Assembly (NCBI RefSeq): GCF_014646895.1
Contig: NZ_BMOD01000007.1
Coordinates: 155,190 to 219,189, forward strand
Origin: Deinococcus roseus
GTDB lineage: Bacteria; Deinococcota; Deinococci; Deinococcales; Deinococcaceae
Direction of reading: 5' to 3'
DNA: 64,000 nt
Shown here: positions 43,270-52,182 of the stretch, piece after piece
Layout: each line of letters starts with the position of its first letter
Position numbering within the stretch: the first letter of the stretch is position 1
Notes under the pieces: generated by a model
What the model saw: the letters and a program-made list of their open reading frames with translations, nothing else
Told to the model about the DNA's origin: nothing
The model's database searches: none
Program-made: the position numbers and the translations under genes

Positions 43270-43626
43270 ATGAAACGCGAATTCCCGCAAGAACATGAAC
43301 TGCTGTGGCTGTTTGAATCAGAACCTGTTCTGGATGATCCTGAAGAATACTGGGAGTTCACCACCCTTCATTTCACCCTGATCCGTCAGGGTCTGACCCT
43401 TCATTGCAGCATGACCCCATATCTGGGAAACATGACCCTTGTGCTGGAACAGGAAGGGAACGTTCTGGTCAAGCTTCATCTGGCGCAGATTGTCTCCACC
43501 AGATTCATTCAAAAAGACCATCAGGAATACCTGGAAGTGGATTTTGATCCAGCTTTGCCCTTGCGCACCCTGAAGTTGCTGGTCAAACCCGCCCTCTCTG
43601 TGGTCTGGGGCATGGTCCTGAATTGA
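43270..43626 (+). CDS. Hypothetical protein
   Basis: The 118-residue ORF begins MKREFPQEHELLWLFESEPV. It is rich in beta strands (FTLIRQGLTLHCSMTPYLG, MTLVLEQEGNVLVKLHLAQ) and ends PALSVVWGMVLN. It looks like a compact cytoplasmic barrel, but I know no family. A TAGACT box stands 11 bases before the ATG, without a clear Shine-Dalgarno. Confidence 0.6.
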   Translation: MKREFPQEHELLWLFESEPVLDDPEEYWEFTTLHFTLIRQGLTLHCSMTPYLGNMTLVLEQEGNVLVKLHLAQIVSTRFIQKDHQEYLEVDFDPALPLRTLKLLVKPALSVVWGMVLN

Positions 43627-43877
43627 AAGCAAAAAGCCTGCAATCCGGCAGCAACAGAAAGTAAACATTTTGACAGAACCTGCAGATTATGCTGAAACCA
43701 GCCTGTCTTCAGGAGCACCCCTGTGCGGTAAAATGTGTCCCAGCAAAAACGCTGCTGGAGGGTTGACCCCCTGCATCCCCTGTTCCGATGAAACCCAGCA
43801 CATCACAGACCTGCATTGACCGCATTTACAGCTGTTGCTCTGCATCATTCCGTTGAAACTGAACCCCCAGGAGGCCC

Positions 43878-44699
43878 ATGACCCAGCTTTTGGACCCAAA
43901 TGAAGAACTCCGTCTGGAGAACCTGTACAGTTACGGGATTCTGGACACCGAAGATGAAGTGGCTTTCACCCGCATTGCCGAGGACACCGCATTTCTGCTG
44001 CAGGTCCCCTCGGTGATGGTGTCTTTCATGGACCGGGAACGCCAGTGGTTCAAGGCCTGCATCCAGTTCAGCAAAGATGACGCCGTCCGGAAGGAAACCT
44101 TCTGCCAGTACACCATCCTCTCGAATGAACCGATGGTGGTGGAGAACGCCACCACCCACCCGATGTTCAGAGAGCATCCTGCTGTGCTGGGAGATCCCTT
44201 CATTCGGGCTTACCTGGGGGTTTCCATCATCAGCCCTGAAGGGTTCCGCATTGGGACATTGTGCGCTGTGGATTATCAACCCCGCACTTTTTCAGACTGG
44301 GACCGGAAAGCCCTGCAGGGCATGGCGCGCCGCACCATCGAGGAATTGCAGCAACGCCTGCTGCACAACGAATACCAGCAGGTGCTGCAGGCCTCCCCCA
44401 CGGGTTTTGTGGTGCTGGATGCCCAGCAGAAAATCATTTCGGCCAATCCAGCTGCGCAGCAGATCACGGGCCTCTCCTGGACCCCGGGCGAGCGTTTTGA
44501 GTGGCAGGGCCTGACGGTGGACCCCCAGGCCAGTGCGCTGAAACCTGTGTATCAGGCAGCAAACCAGCAAGGCTGGTTCACGGTGCAGCACATTCCCCTG
44601 GCTGGAAACCGCAACCTGCTGGTGCTGGAGGACACCACCGACCAGATCCAGTACCAGCTGTACTTTCAGACCCAGCATGTGGCTGGAGAGGCAGACTGA
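43878..44699 (+). CDS. GAF-PAS sensor protein without output domain
   Basis: The 273-residue protein has a GAF domain (about 25-165: RLENLYSYGILDTEDEVAF, DRERQWFKACIQFS, FIRAYLGVSIISPEG, GTLCAVDYQPRTFS) of the kind that precedes histidine kinases and cyclases. A PAS-like domain (about 172-265: ASPTGFVVLDAQQKIISAN) follows. There is no kinase, GGDEF or HTH domain, so it must act through a partner. AGGAGG precedes the ATG. Confidence 0.85.
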   Translation: MTQLLDPNEELRLENLYSYGILDTEDEVAFTRIAEDTAFLLQVPSVMVSFMDRERQWFKACIQFSKDDAVRKETFCQYTILSNEPMVVENATTHPMFREHPAVLGDPFIRAYLGVSIISPEGFRIGTLCAVDYQPRTFSDWDRKALQGMARRTIEELQQRLLHNEYQQVLQASPTGFVVLDAQQKIISANPAAQQITGLSWTPGERFEWQGLTVDPQASALKPVYQAANQQGWFTVQHIPLAGNRNLLVLEDTTDQIQYQLYFQTQHVAGEAD

Positions 44700-44739
44700 C
44701 CCATCAGAAAAGCCAATGCCTGAGATTGGCCCACCTGGA

Positions 44740-44768
44740 TTGAAGCGGGTGGGCTGTGCTTTTACACT
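44740..44768 (+). promoter_or_regulatory. Promoter of the DMT transporter gene
   Basis: TTGAAG (44740-44745) and TACACT (44763-44768) are 17 bases apart. The ATG at 44777 lies eight bases after the -10 box, so the leader is at most a few bases. Confidence 0.75.
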
Positions 44769-44776
44769 CGGGGCAG

Positions 44777-45688
44777 ATGACGCCCGTGATCCGCGCTTTC
44801 CCTGCGCTGGCTTTTGTGCTGCTGTGCCTGAGCTGGGGGTCCACTTTTCTGGCCCTGAAAGTGGGTTTGCAGGTCCTTCCTCCCCTGCTGCTGATGGGAT
44901 TGCGTTTTGTGCTGGCAGGAGGGGTGCTGCTGTTCTGGCTGTGGAGCAAAAAACAGCTGCGCATCTTGAAGGCCTGGAGACAGATTTTGCCTTTGGCCTG
45001 CATGATGGTGGTGGGCAGTTACGGCCTGATGGCCTGGGGGGCAAGGTTCATTTCCAGTGGCATGGCTGCTGTGGTCAGCACCGTTCCGATTTCGCTGGGA
45101 ACCCTGCTTTTTGGGGTGCTGCTGAAACAGGAAAACCCTTCTTTTCGCAAAGGGCTGGGGGTGGGACTGGGTTGTGTGGGCCTCTTGCTGCTGTTCAGTC
45201 CTGCAGGTCTGCCTGCCCAGCAGCAGGGTGCTGCCTTCTTGATGTGCCTGGGGTCTCTGGGGTACGCCTGGGGCAGTGTGCAGGGGCGCAAAGTGGTGCA
45301 GCAATTCTCTGTGCTGGAGGTTTCCGCCCTGCAGATGCTGCTGGGAGGCCTGCTGTTGCTGGTCCTGAGCTGTGTTGTGGAGTCCTGGCAGCAGGTGCGC
45401 TGGGAGGCCCTGATGCACCCGGATGTAGCAGGCAGTTTGCTGTATCTGGTGAGCGTGGGTTCCCTGATGGGCTTTGTGCTCCACCAGTTGCTTTTGCAGG
45501 TGTGGGCCGCTTCCAGGGTGGCCAGTTACACCTTCATCACGCCGCTGATTGCTGTGCTGCTGGGAAACCTGCTGGCTGGAGAAACCCTGAACGCAGGGCA
45601 AATCCTGGCAGGAGCCCTGATGGTGCTGGGGGCCAGGGTGTCGCTGCAGCCAGATCCAGCCCAAAAAACAGTGCACCAGCAGACCTGA
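44777..45688 (+). CDS. EamA/DMT-family transporter
   Basis: The 303-residue protein has ten hydrophobic helices in two EamA repeats. Family marks are LCLSWGSTFLALKVGLQ at the start, MGLRFVLAGGVLLF, GMAAVVSTVPISLGTLLFG and the second-half VASYTFITPLIAVLLGNLLA with GETLNAGQILAGALMVLGA. It probably exports an amino acid or metabolite; the substrate is unknown. A longer TTG start at 44756 would precede the promoter and is not used. Confidence 0.9.
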   Translation: MTPVIRAFPALAFVLLCLSWGSTFLALKVGLQVLPPLLLMGLRFVLAGGVLLFWLWSKKQLRILKAWRQILPLACMMVVGSYGLMAWGARFISSGMAAVVSTVPISLGTLLFGVLLKQENPSFRKGLGVGLGCVGLLLLFSPAGLPAQQQGAAFLMCLGSLGYAWGSVQGRKVVQQFSVLEVSALQMLLGGLLLLVLSCVVESWQQVRWEALMHPDVAGSLLYLVSVGSLMGFVLHQLLLQVWAASRVASYTFITPLIAVLLGNLLAGETLNAGQILAGALMVLGARVSLQPDPAQKTVHQQT

Positions 45689-45795
45689 CGCTGTGGCGCG
45701 CCTGCGTTTGAAAGCTGGATCCGTTGAGGTTCAGCAATCCCTGCTGCAGGCCGAAGTTGCGGGCCTGCTGGGCCATCTGATGTCCTGCTGCGCGT

Positions 45796-46011
45796 TCAGG
45801 TCTTGCCTTTGCTGCGGTAATGCTGCAGGGACAGCACACGGGTCAGCCAGCCAGCGAAAAGCCCCAGTGGGATGCAAGCCAGGATGGCAAGCCACGGATT
45901 CCAGCCCCCATCGGTCATCAGGATCATGCTGGTGAAGGCCCCTGCAAAGAAGCCCACCATGATGCCGAGCCTGCGGGAAATGTCTTTTGGGGTCCAGGAA
46001 TTGAGGTCCAT
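45796..46011 (-). CDS. Small two-helix membrane protein
   Basis: The 71-residue protein has two hydrophobic helices (about 13-32 and 38-60) joined by GGWNPW and a basic C-terminus (HYRSKGKT), giving both ends in the cytoplasm. AAAGGCAGG precedes the ATG. I do not recognise a family; an AtpZ/AtpI-like assembly factor is one weak possibility. Confidence 0.55.
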   Translation of the reverse strand: MDLNSWTPKDISRRLGIMVGFFAGAFTSMILMTDGGWNPWLAILACIPLGLFAGWLTRVLSLQHYRSKGKT

Positions 46012-46130
46012 GGCATCTGCCTGCCTTTCTTTTATGAAGTCAGCTTATCAAATTATGGTGTGCAAATCAAATCTTAAAAACATCATCTGAAACAGCACTT
46101 TTCTTGCCAGAAAGACAAATGTCCTGCTGT

Positions 46131-47225
46131 TCAGAGACCCAGCCGTGTGCGTTCCAGCACCTTCACCCCGTACACCCCTGCAGACACCAGACCTGCCATC
46201 GGTCCCAGCGGACTGATCATCACCCGGGTGTCAAAACCCAGTTCTGCAAATGTGAAACGCACCTCATCCCTGAGGAGTTCAGAAGCCAGCGGCACATCTT
46301 GCAGCACCAGCACCCTGGGGGCCAGCACCGCCATCACCGAGGTGAGGTGCACCGCCAGATCCTGATTGAAACGCTGCAAAGCCCGCTGGGCAGCCCGGTG
46401 GCCCTGGTGCCCCATCAGGGCCACATCTGCTGTGGAACCGTTGGGAGAGAGCCATTGAAGGTGACCCAGCAAGCGCAATCCCATCATTTCTGTAGGGTTG
46501 GTGCGGTTGGGATCTGCAGCGTACTGGATTTCTCCGGCAGCCCCTCTGGCCCCGGAATACACCTGCCCGCCCAGCACCATGCCCAGCCCGATGTTAAAGC
46601 TGAAATTCAAAAACACCAGCGGATCTGACGGGCGCAGGTTCAGCACTTTCCAGTGGTGCCACGCCGACAGATTGGCGTCGTTCTCCACCCGCACCGGCCA
46701 GCCCAGCCGCTCAGACAGTTCCTGTTCCAGTGGATGATCCTGCAGTTTCAGGGGACGGCTGGTCACCCTGCGGGTTTCAGGATCCACCCGGCCCAGCACC
46801 CCGATCACCGACTGGTGTGCCTGCCCCTGGCGTTGCAACAGATCTGCCAGCCATGCCACATTCTGCGCGGGATCCTCAGAAATCTGCTGCTGAGGGGGTC
46901 CATGCAGCGCGGAACCCAGGCGCTCTCCCAGCAAATTGAAGGCTCCGGTGCTGACCTGCGCCCCTCCCAGATCCAGAGCGGTGATGCGGGCTTCTTCCAG
47001 CAACAAACGCACCTGCGTGGCCGGGCGTCCCCTGCTGCCAGGAAGGGGGGTGTCTTCCAGCGCAGCCAGTCTGGCCTGCTGCAATTCCTCCACAGCGGTG
47101 ATCACGGCAACGCCACTGAGGCCCGTGCGTTTTGCGAGTTCAGGACGGGTGGCCGAACCCTGCTTGAGGGCCTGATACACCCGTTCACGGGCAGATGTGG
47201 ATGGAGCAGAGATATTCAAAGTCAC
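46131..47225 (-). CDS. ROK-family transcriptional repressor
   Basis: The 364-residue protein joins an N-terminal MarR-like winged helix (about 10-75: TRPELAKRTGLSGVAVITAV) to a ROK sugar-kinase-like domain. That domain has ITALDLGGAQVSTGAFNLLG, VRVENDANLSAWHHW and GLGMVLGGQVYSGARGAAGE. The metal-binding cysteine cluster usual in ROK kinases is not evident, as expected for a regulator. The start is GTG 47225, or TTG 47219 with GAGGT at better distance. The regulated sugar genes are not adjacent. Confidence 0.87.
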   Translation of the reverse strand: MTLNISAPSTSARERVYQALKQGSATRPELAKRTGLSGVAVITAVEELQQARLAALEDTPLPGSRGRPATQVRLLLEEARITALDLGGAQVSTGAFNLLGERLGSALHGPPQQQISEDPAQNVAWLADLLQRQGQAHQSVIGVLGRVDPETRRVTSRPLKLQDHPLEQELSERLGWPVRVENDANLSAWHHWKVLNLRPSDPLVFLNFSFNIGLGMVLGGQVYSGARGAAGEIQYAADPNRTNPTEMMGLRLLGHLQWLSPNGSTADVALMGHQGHRAAQRALQRFNQDLAVHLTSVMAVLAPRVLVLQDVPLASELLRDEVRFTFAELGFDTRVMISPLGPMAGLVSAGVYGVKVLERTRLGL

Positions 47226-47412
47226 CTCACGGATTCAGGGCCACTGCTGTGGTTCTGCTGCCTCCATTGTACCCAGGATGTGAGTTTTAACAAAGTTCAC
47301 TTATCAAATCCGTTTCTGCTCAAATCAGTTTCTGCCTGTATCCGTGAAGCTTCAGGACGGCCTCAAACCGCACACTGGGAACGCCCCTGCCTGCTGAACC
47401 GTACAGTGAGGC

Positions 47413-48531
47413 ATGAAAAGCGTTTTTTTCCTGCCTTTGACGGTTGCACTGTTCGGTCCTGTGGTTCACGCCCAGTTTGCCAATCCATGGAACACCCAGA
47501 TGTCCAGGCTGGTCACCCAGCACAACTTGCCTTCTCTCAGTGTGGTGCTGTTCGATGACCAGAAAGTGCTGGGGCAAGGGGTCGGTGGGGTGCGCAAAAT
47601 CGGCACGCCTGAAAAAGTCACGGTCACAGACGTTCATCACCTCGGATCCATCAGCAAATCCTTTACTGCAACCCTGCTGGGGGTGCTGGTGGAACAAAAG
47701 AAGCTGGGTTTCCAGAGCACCCTCAAAGAATTGTTCCCGAAGCTGACCATCCATCCTGATCTGCAGAACATCACCCTGGACCAGTTGCTGTCCCACCGCT
47801 CGGGCCTGATGGCCAACCTGCCCGACAACATGGACTGGTGGGACAACACCATCCCCTTGCAAGAACGCCGGGACGATGTGCTGAAAACCGTGCTGGGCAC
47901 CCCACCCTTCAGAAAACCCGGCACGGTTTTTCTGTATTCCAATGTGGGTTATGCACTGGCGGCCATGGCTGCTGAAAAAGCCACCGGGCAGACCTACAGC
48001 CAGCTTTTGCAACAACACATTTTTGGCCCCCTGCACATGAATTCATGCAGTGTGGGTTTCACCTGGGACACCCGCACCGTCAGCCAGCCCTGGCCCCACA
48101 AAATGGACGGCGGGAAGGCCGTTGCTGTGCTTCCTGTGTTCCCAACGGCAGCCAATGGCAAGGTGCTGGCGGGCAACACCGAAGCGATCAATGGGGCAGA
48201 CAATGTGCGCTGCTCCCTGCCCGATCTGGCAAAGTACCTGCAGGCCCACATGAACGGTCAAAATGGCCAGGACAGCATCCTGAAAGCCTCCACCTTTCAG
48301 GAATTGCACAAAGACCACCACGGAGACAAATACGCTTACGGCTGGAACGTCTACAAAGACCAGCGGGGCACTTTTTTCACCCACGATGGCAGCAACACCC
48401 TGAATTACGCCAGCATGTGGATTCTTCCCGAAAAACGCCTTGGGGTGGTGGTGACCAGCAACATCGGAGAGGTGGCTGCAGAAGCCGTGCACCAGGGTGT
48501 GAATCTGGCCTTTGACGCCCTGCTGAAGTGA
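47413..48531 (+). CDS. Secreted serine hydrolase (class C beta-lactamase/PBP fold)
   Basis: A signal peptide (1-20, ending VVHA) is followed by a 350-residue catalytic domain with the SxxK nucleophile in LGSISKSFTA, YxN in LYSNVGYALAA and the HDG triad in FFTHDGSNTLNYAS. It fits DD-peptidase/esterase relatives of AmpC; true beta-lactamase activity cannot be assumed. TACAGT ends five bases before the ATG, so the mRNA may be leaderless. Confidence 0.88.
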   Translation: MKSVFFLPLTVALFGPVVHAQFANPWNTQMSRLVTQHNLPSLSVVLFDDQKVLGQGVGGVRKIGTPEKVTVTDVHHLGSISKSFTATLLGVLVEQKKLGFQSTLKELFPKLTIHPDLQNITLDQLLSHRSGLMANLPDNMDWWDNTIPLQERRDDVLKTVLGTPPFRKPGTVFLYSNVGYALAAMAAEKATGQTYSQLLQQHIFGPLHMNSCSVGFTWDTRTVSQPWPHKMDGGKAVAVLPVFPTAANGKVLAGNTEAINGADNVRCSLPDLAKYLQAHMNGQNGQDSILKASTFQELHKDHHGDKYAYGWNVYKDQRGTFFTHDGSNTLNYASMWILPEKRLGVVVTSNIGEVAAEAVHQGVNLAFDALLK

Positions 48532-48609
48532 AAGCCGGTGTGTCGGTTCGGGCCGGGGCGTCCCCTGGTGCTGCTGGATCCGGGGGTGTAAAAACGCTGG
48601 GGTGATCCT

Positions 48610-49251
48610 TCAGCTGTGGCGGTTTTTGCGGGGAAGCTTCCCCCCCAGACGACCGATGAGGTGTCCCTGCAGCTCGATGTCTTCTTTGTGGTAAAGCATG
48701 GGGTCCACCTGTGGATTCTCACTGACCAGCACGATGCCATCCCCTTCCAGATACCAGCGCTTCAAGGTGACCAGGTTTTCACTTTTGATCAGCACCACTG
48801 CAATTTCGCCTTCTGCAATGTCTTTTGCTGGACGCACCACCACCAAGTCTCCGGGGAAAATCCCCACGCCAACCATGCTGCTGCCCTCGACCTTCAGCAG
48901 GAAATCTCCCTCCCGGACATCAAAAAAGTCTGAAAGGCGGTCCATGAAGCCCTGGGGGTGGTCGCTGGGCATGAGGGGAAAACCTGCGGCGATGGGACCG
49001 GCAATGGGCAATCCCCCCAAACCCAGTTCAAGCTCCGCTTTTTCAGACAGGGTGAGGGTGGCGCTGCGACTGGTGAGTCGGTGCACCTGCACGAAACCCA
49101 GTTCTTCCAGCGCCCTCACGTGCTGGTGCATGGCCTGGGGGGTGACGTTCAGGTGACGGGCGAGTTCAGCGGAGGTGACGGGCCCTTTCCGGGAGAGTTT
49201 CAGCAAGCAGGTGAGGACTTTTTTGCGAATCTCGGTGATTCTGGGGGGCAT
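48610..49251 (-). CDS. LexA-like self-cleaving repressor
   Basis: The 213-residue protein has an N-terminal winged HTH (about 8-65: VTSAELARHLNVTPQAMHQHV). It has a cleavage-site Ala-Gly in GPIAAGFPL (about 88) and an S24 peptidase domain with the nucleophile Ser in KVEGSSMVGVGIFPGDLVV and the general-base Lys in LVTLKRWYLEG. This is the LexA/UmuD arrangement, so it probably responds to RecA filaments or another signal by self-cleavage. The ATG lies six bases after a TAGTTT box, giving a leaderless mRNA. It is divergent from an MBL hydrolase that it may control. Confidence 0.87.
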   Translation of the reverse strand: MPPRITEIRKKVLTCLLKLSRKGPVTSAELARHLNVTPQAMHQHVRALEELGFVQVHRLTSRSATLTLSEKAELELGLGGLPIAGPIAAGFPLMPSDHPQGFMDRLSDFFDVREGDFLLKVEGSSMVGVGIFPGDLVVVRPAKDIAEGEIAVVLIKSENLVTLKRWYLEGDGIVLVSENPQVDPMLYHKEDIELQGHLIGRLGGKLPRKNRHS

Positions 49252-49257
49252 GAACCG

Positions 49258-49293
49258 AAACTACTTGATACGTGTCAGGTCGTCAAGTATAGT
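49258..49293. promoter_or_regulatory. Overlapping divergent promoters with inverted repeat, LexA-like / MBL gene
   Basis: Minus strand: TTGACG (49281-49286), 17 bases, TAGTTT (49258-49263). Plus strand: TTGATA (49265-49270), 17 bases, TATAGT (49288-49293). The -35 of each lies inside the spacer of the other. ACTTGA (49263-49268) and TCAAGT (49283-49288) form an inverted repeat across both, a good candidate operator for the repressor. Confidence 0.78.
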
Positions 49294-49383
49294 CAGGGTT
49301 GATACGCCAAAAAATGGCCATTGCACATGAGATGCATGGAGGGGTGCATCACCAAAAATGCACATTCCACCTGAGGGGGAAAC

Positions 49384-50091
49384 ATGAGCGAGACTGCTGT
49401 AAACCGTCTTTATCTGATGCAAGTGGGAGACATGCCCGAATACCACATTCCCATTGTGTGCTATCTGGTGCAAACAGAAAACGGCAAGAACATCCTGATA
49501 GACACGGGCCTCCCGGAAACCATGCCTGCAGAGGAAACCGATTTTGAGAACGGCAAAGACGTGATCCAGCAACTGGCCAGCATCGGCCTGACACCCGGGG
49601 ACATTGACATGGTGGTTTCCACGCACTACGACATCGATCATGCTGGAAGGCACGCAGCATTCACCAGGGCAGAGTATGTGGTTCAGCGCGCACACCATCA
49701 GGATGCTGTGGCGGGCAACCCCCGGTTTGCTCCCCTGCAGCCCGAGTGGGATCAGCCCCTGGAGCGCATTCGTCTGATTGATGGGGACACGGAACTTTTG
49801 CCCGGACTGCACCTGATCGAGACCAGTGGGCACGTGAAAGGACACCAGTCGGTGCTGCTCCGGCTGCCCAAAACAGGCCTGGTTTTGCTGACGGTGGACG
49901 CTGTGAATTTTGCGGAGGGCTTCACCCGTGATGTGCCGCCCGATGAAAGGCAACCAGACCCTGAAAAGGCCCAGGCCAGCACCCTCAAACTGCTGGACCT
50001 GGCAGAACGGGAACAGATCCCGCTGGTGATTTTCGGGCATGACCAGGCGCAGTGGCAAAACCTGAAGCAGCTGCCAGAGCATTACGACTGA
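49384..50091 (+). CDS. Metallo-beta-lactamase-fold hydrolase, AHL-lactonase-like
   Basis: The 235-residue protein has the metal site in VVSTHYDIDHAGRH, SGHVKGHQ, LLTVDAVNFA and IFGHDQAQW. It also has the early NILIDTGLPE segment of quorum-quenching N-acylhomoserine lactonases. In the first motif the usual HxHxDH is HYDIDH, with the second histidine replaced by aspartate. No signal peptide. Lactone hydrolysis is the best guess. GGGGGA precedes the ATG. Confidence 0.82.
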   Translation: MSETAVNRLYLMQVGDMPEYHIPIVCYLVQTENGKNILIDTGLPETMPAEETDFENGKDVIQQLASIGLTPGDIDMVVSTHYDIDHAGRHAAFTRAEYVVQRAHHQDAVAGNPRFAPLQPEWDQPLERIRLIDGDTELLPGLHLIETSGHVKGHQSVLLRLPKTGLVLLTVDAVNFAEGFTRDVPPDERQPDPEKAQASTLKLLDLAEREQIPLVIFGHDQAQWQNLKQLPEHYD

Positions 50092-50114
50092 GAAAAGCCA
50101 GCTGCAGGAACTTC

Positions 50115-50205
50115 AGAGCCTTTGACAGAAGAACAAGAGGTGACTGCCAGGGTTGATGTTGTTTGGAATGGGAGGCTTTAAAAGAATCCTTCTGTTCCAG
50201 AAACA
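50115..50205. repeat. Dispersed intergenic repeat, copy B
   Basis: Bases 50115-50140 match 41749-41774 at 24 of 26 positions, and weaker likeness continues for about 50 bases. It lies in the gap between the converging MBL and WYL genes. Confidence 0.65.
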
Positions 50206-50242
50206 TACAACCAGAAGAGAGCCCCCTGTCCTTCTCCTTCTG

Positions 50243-51253
50243 TCAAACGCCCCGAACTTCAGAAAGAACCTGAATTTGCGGCTCAAAACCGCTGTAATAC
50301 TGCAGGGCTTCCTGCAACTGTTTGATCAATTCGTCCCGCAAAAATGCCGGTTCCTCCAGGCGTACCCAGGCCCCCCAGCCTTTGATCCAGGGCACCACCT
50401 CCCACACGTTGGCCACCGTCAGTTCCACACAGGTGTGACCGTCTTCCAGCAGTTCAAAGCGGTCTGATCGGGCCTCCAGGTTTTCTTCCAGCAGGCGCTC
50501 ACGGGCTTCTGGTCTGAAGCGCAACACCAGCTTTTGCGGATCTCCCACACTCACCCCCCAGGCATGCTGCATGAAGCCCATCGCACTGAAATCCTCGGGG
50601 ATCTCGCAGGGTTCATTCAGCACCAGGGTGCTGCGCATGCGAGAGACCTTGAACACCCGGATGGAGGGCTTCTTGCTGGTGCGCTCGAATCCAATGGCGT
50701 AAGCAGAGCGGTTGTGTGGGTTGATCTCAATGAAGCAAATGGCGAGTTCCACTGTGCGGTTCTTGCCCGTAGAGGGGGCATGGTAATCAAATTTCAGCCA
50801 GCGGCTTTCCAGCCAGGCCATCGAGCAGTGTTCCAGGCTGCGGCTTTGCCTGCGGTTGGGGCGTTCGCTGAACTGCTGGTTCATCTGCTCTGCCACCTTG
50901 CGCACCGGTTCAGGCAAATTGCAGGTGAGTTTTTCCAGGGTGGTCAGGTAATGCTCGTTGTACTCCGAGGCGTGGTGAAACAAAAGCCTTGCTGCAGAGT
51001 AAGCCGCCAGCGCCTCTGCAGGGTTGAGGGGGGCAGGCTTGCGGTCTCTGGCTGTGTAGCGGCCATCCGTGCGCCGCACCAGATCATCCCGTTCGAGCAG
51101 CAGTTCCAGGTCGCGTTGCAGGGTGCGGATCTGGGTTTCAGGAAGCCCCAGGCGCTTTCTGAGTTCATGGCTGCTGAGGGCGGTGTGCTTGAGGATCTCC
51201 AGGATGCGCATGAGGCGTTCGCTTTTGTGGATGGTGCGACCAGACAAATTCAC
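50243..51253 (-). CDS. WYL-domain transcriptional regulator
   Basis: The 336-residue protein starts with GTG 51253 after GGAGGA. An N-terminal winged helix (about 8-70: KSERLMRILEILKHTALSSH, LPETQIRTLQRDLELLLER) is followed by a WYL-type ligand-binding domain (about 140-230: LKFDYHAPSTGKNRTVELAI, with NPHNRSAYAIGFERTSKK where WYL usually stands). A C-terminal WCX-like segment completes it. Such regulators often answer to nucleic-acid or nucleotide ligands and control stress or defence genes. Its target here is unclear. Confidence 0.84.
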   Translation of the reverse strand: MNLSGRTIHKSERLMRILEILKHTALSSHELRKRLGLPETQIRTLQRDLELLLERDDLVRRTDGRYTARDRKPAPLNPAEALAAYSAARLLFHHASEYNEHYLTTLEKLTCNLPEPVRKVAEQMNQQFSERPNRRQSRSLEHCSMAWLESRWLKFDYHAPSTGKNRTVELAICFIEINPHNRSAYAIGFERTSKKPSIRVFKVSRMRSTLVLNEPCEIPEDFSAMGFMQHAWGVSVGDPQKLVLRFRPEARERLLEENLEARSDRFELLEDGHTCVELTVANVWEVVPWIKGWGAWVRLEEPAFLRDELIKQLQEALQYYSGFEPQIQVLSEVRGV

Positions 51254-51434
51254 AGTGTTTTCCTCCCAGCAGGTTTGGAGTGGTTGGGTGGGTTCAGTGT
51301 AAACAGCAGGCGCGACAGCTTTTGACGCAGGGCGAAAAGAAAATGGCAGAGCAGGCATTTCACCGATGCACCACAAACCCTCTCTCTGAACAGCAAAAAG
51401 GGCCAGATGCACTGGCCCTTGAATCCTCTGAACT

Positions 51435-51791
51435 TCACTTTATCAGGGAGCGTGTGACGGAAACCCCGCCTGAAGTGGTGACGGTGGCATCAAACTGGGT
51501 CAGGGAACTGCTGCAAGAAACACTGTTCACCGGAGCGGGAGCAGACACCTCACTGGATTCAGGTCCTGACTGCACAAACACTTTTTGCTGCCCACTGTCA
51601 TAAATGCAGGTGGCATCTGCACCACTGGAAGCACCATTGCTGGTTTCCACAGCACCCATGGCAATCAGGAGGTTCTGGGCCACTTTGTTGGCAGCCACTT
51701 TCTCAGGGTCTTTCTGCAGGGACATCACAGCAGACTTGCCATTGGTCAGGGTGATGGTGGCGCTGAAGGTGGTTCCGACAGATAAGGGCAA
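51435..51791 (-). CDS. Hypothetical secreted protein, possible N-terminal frameshift
   Basis: The 118-residue frame begins with a TTG at 51791 and reads VGTTFSATITLTNGKSAVMS, then an alanine/serine-rich stretch with two cysteines. AGGAG stands before an ATG at 51840 in another frame, whose product (APFSLRSGGLALI) looks like the missing hydrophobic leader but stops soon after. A one-base shift near 51800 would join the two. It is either a pseudogene or starts weakly at TTG. Family unknown. Confidence 0.45.
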   Translation of the reverse strand: MPLSVGTTFSATITLTNGKSAVMSLQKDPEKVAANKVAQNLLIAMGAVETSNGASSGADATCIYDSGQQKVFVQSGPESSEVSAPAPVNSVSCSSSLTQFDATVTTSGGVSVTRSLIK

Positions 51792-51973
51792 GTCCGCCAG
51801 AACGCAAGGAAAAAGGGGCTTTCATTTGGGTGCGATTCATACAATTCTCCTGTCCTTCTGTTGAAAGCAAACACCTTCAACATGAAATGAATTGAAAACA
51901 AAAGGACTTGAGCCAGTCTGTCGCTTTCAGCAAAAATCTGGTTGACAGACTTTTGCCGAGCAAAGCGAGCATG

Positions 51974-52063
51974 AAGGTCAGGACATTGGAAAAGGTCAGG
52001 ACATTGGAAAAGGTCAGGACATTGGAAAAGGTCAGGACATTGGAAAAGGTCAGGACATTGGAA
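51974..52063. repeat. Five perfect 18-bp tandem repeats
   Basis: AAGGTCAGGACATTGGAA occurs five times without change. The unit is six codons long, and an ATG at 51971 with a TAA at 52070-52072 frames it as a 33-residue mini-ORF of KVRTLE repeats. No good ribosome site is seen. The rest of the 51841-52182 gap shows nothing I can support. Confidence 0.95.
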
Positions 52064-52182
52064 TGGGTTTAAACGATTTTTACTGAGATCAGCAAATCAA
52101 ATTCTCCACATCCACAAGGACCTTTTGGGCCGCTGAAAACACATCAACCCAGGACTGTGGTTTCTCACCCTTTTCCAGTACC

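Noticed and set aside
51974..52063. CRISPR or iteron array
   Set aside because: The 18-bp units follow each other without spacers, and no replication or Cas protein is adjacent.
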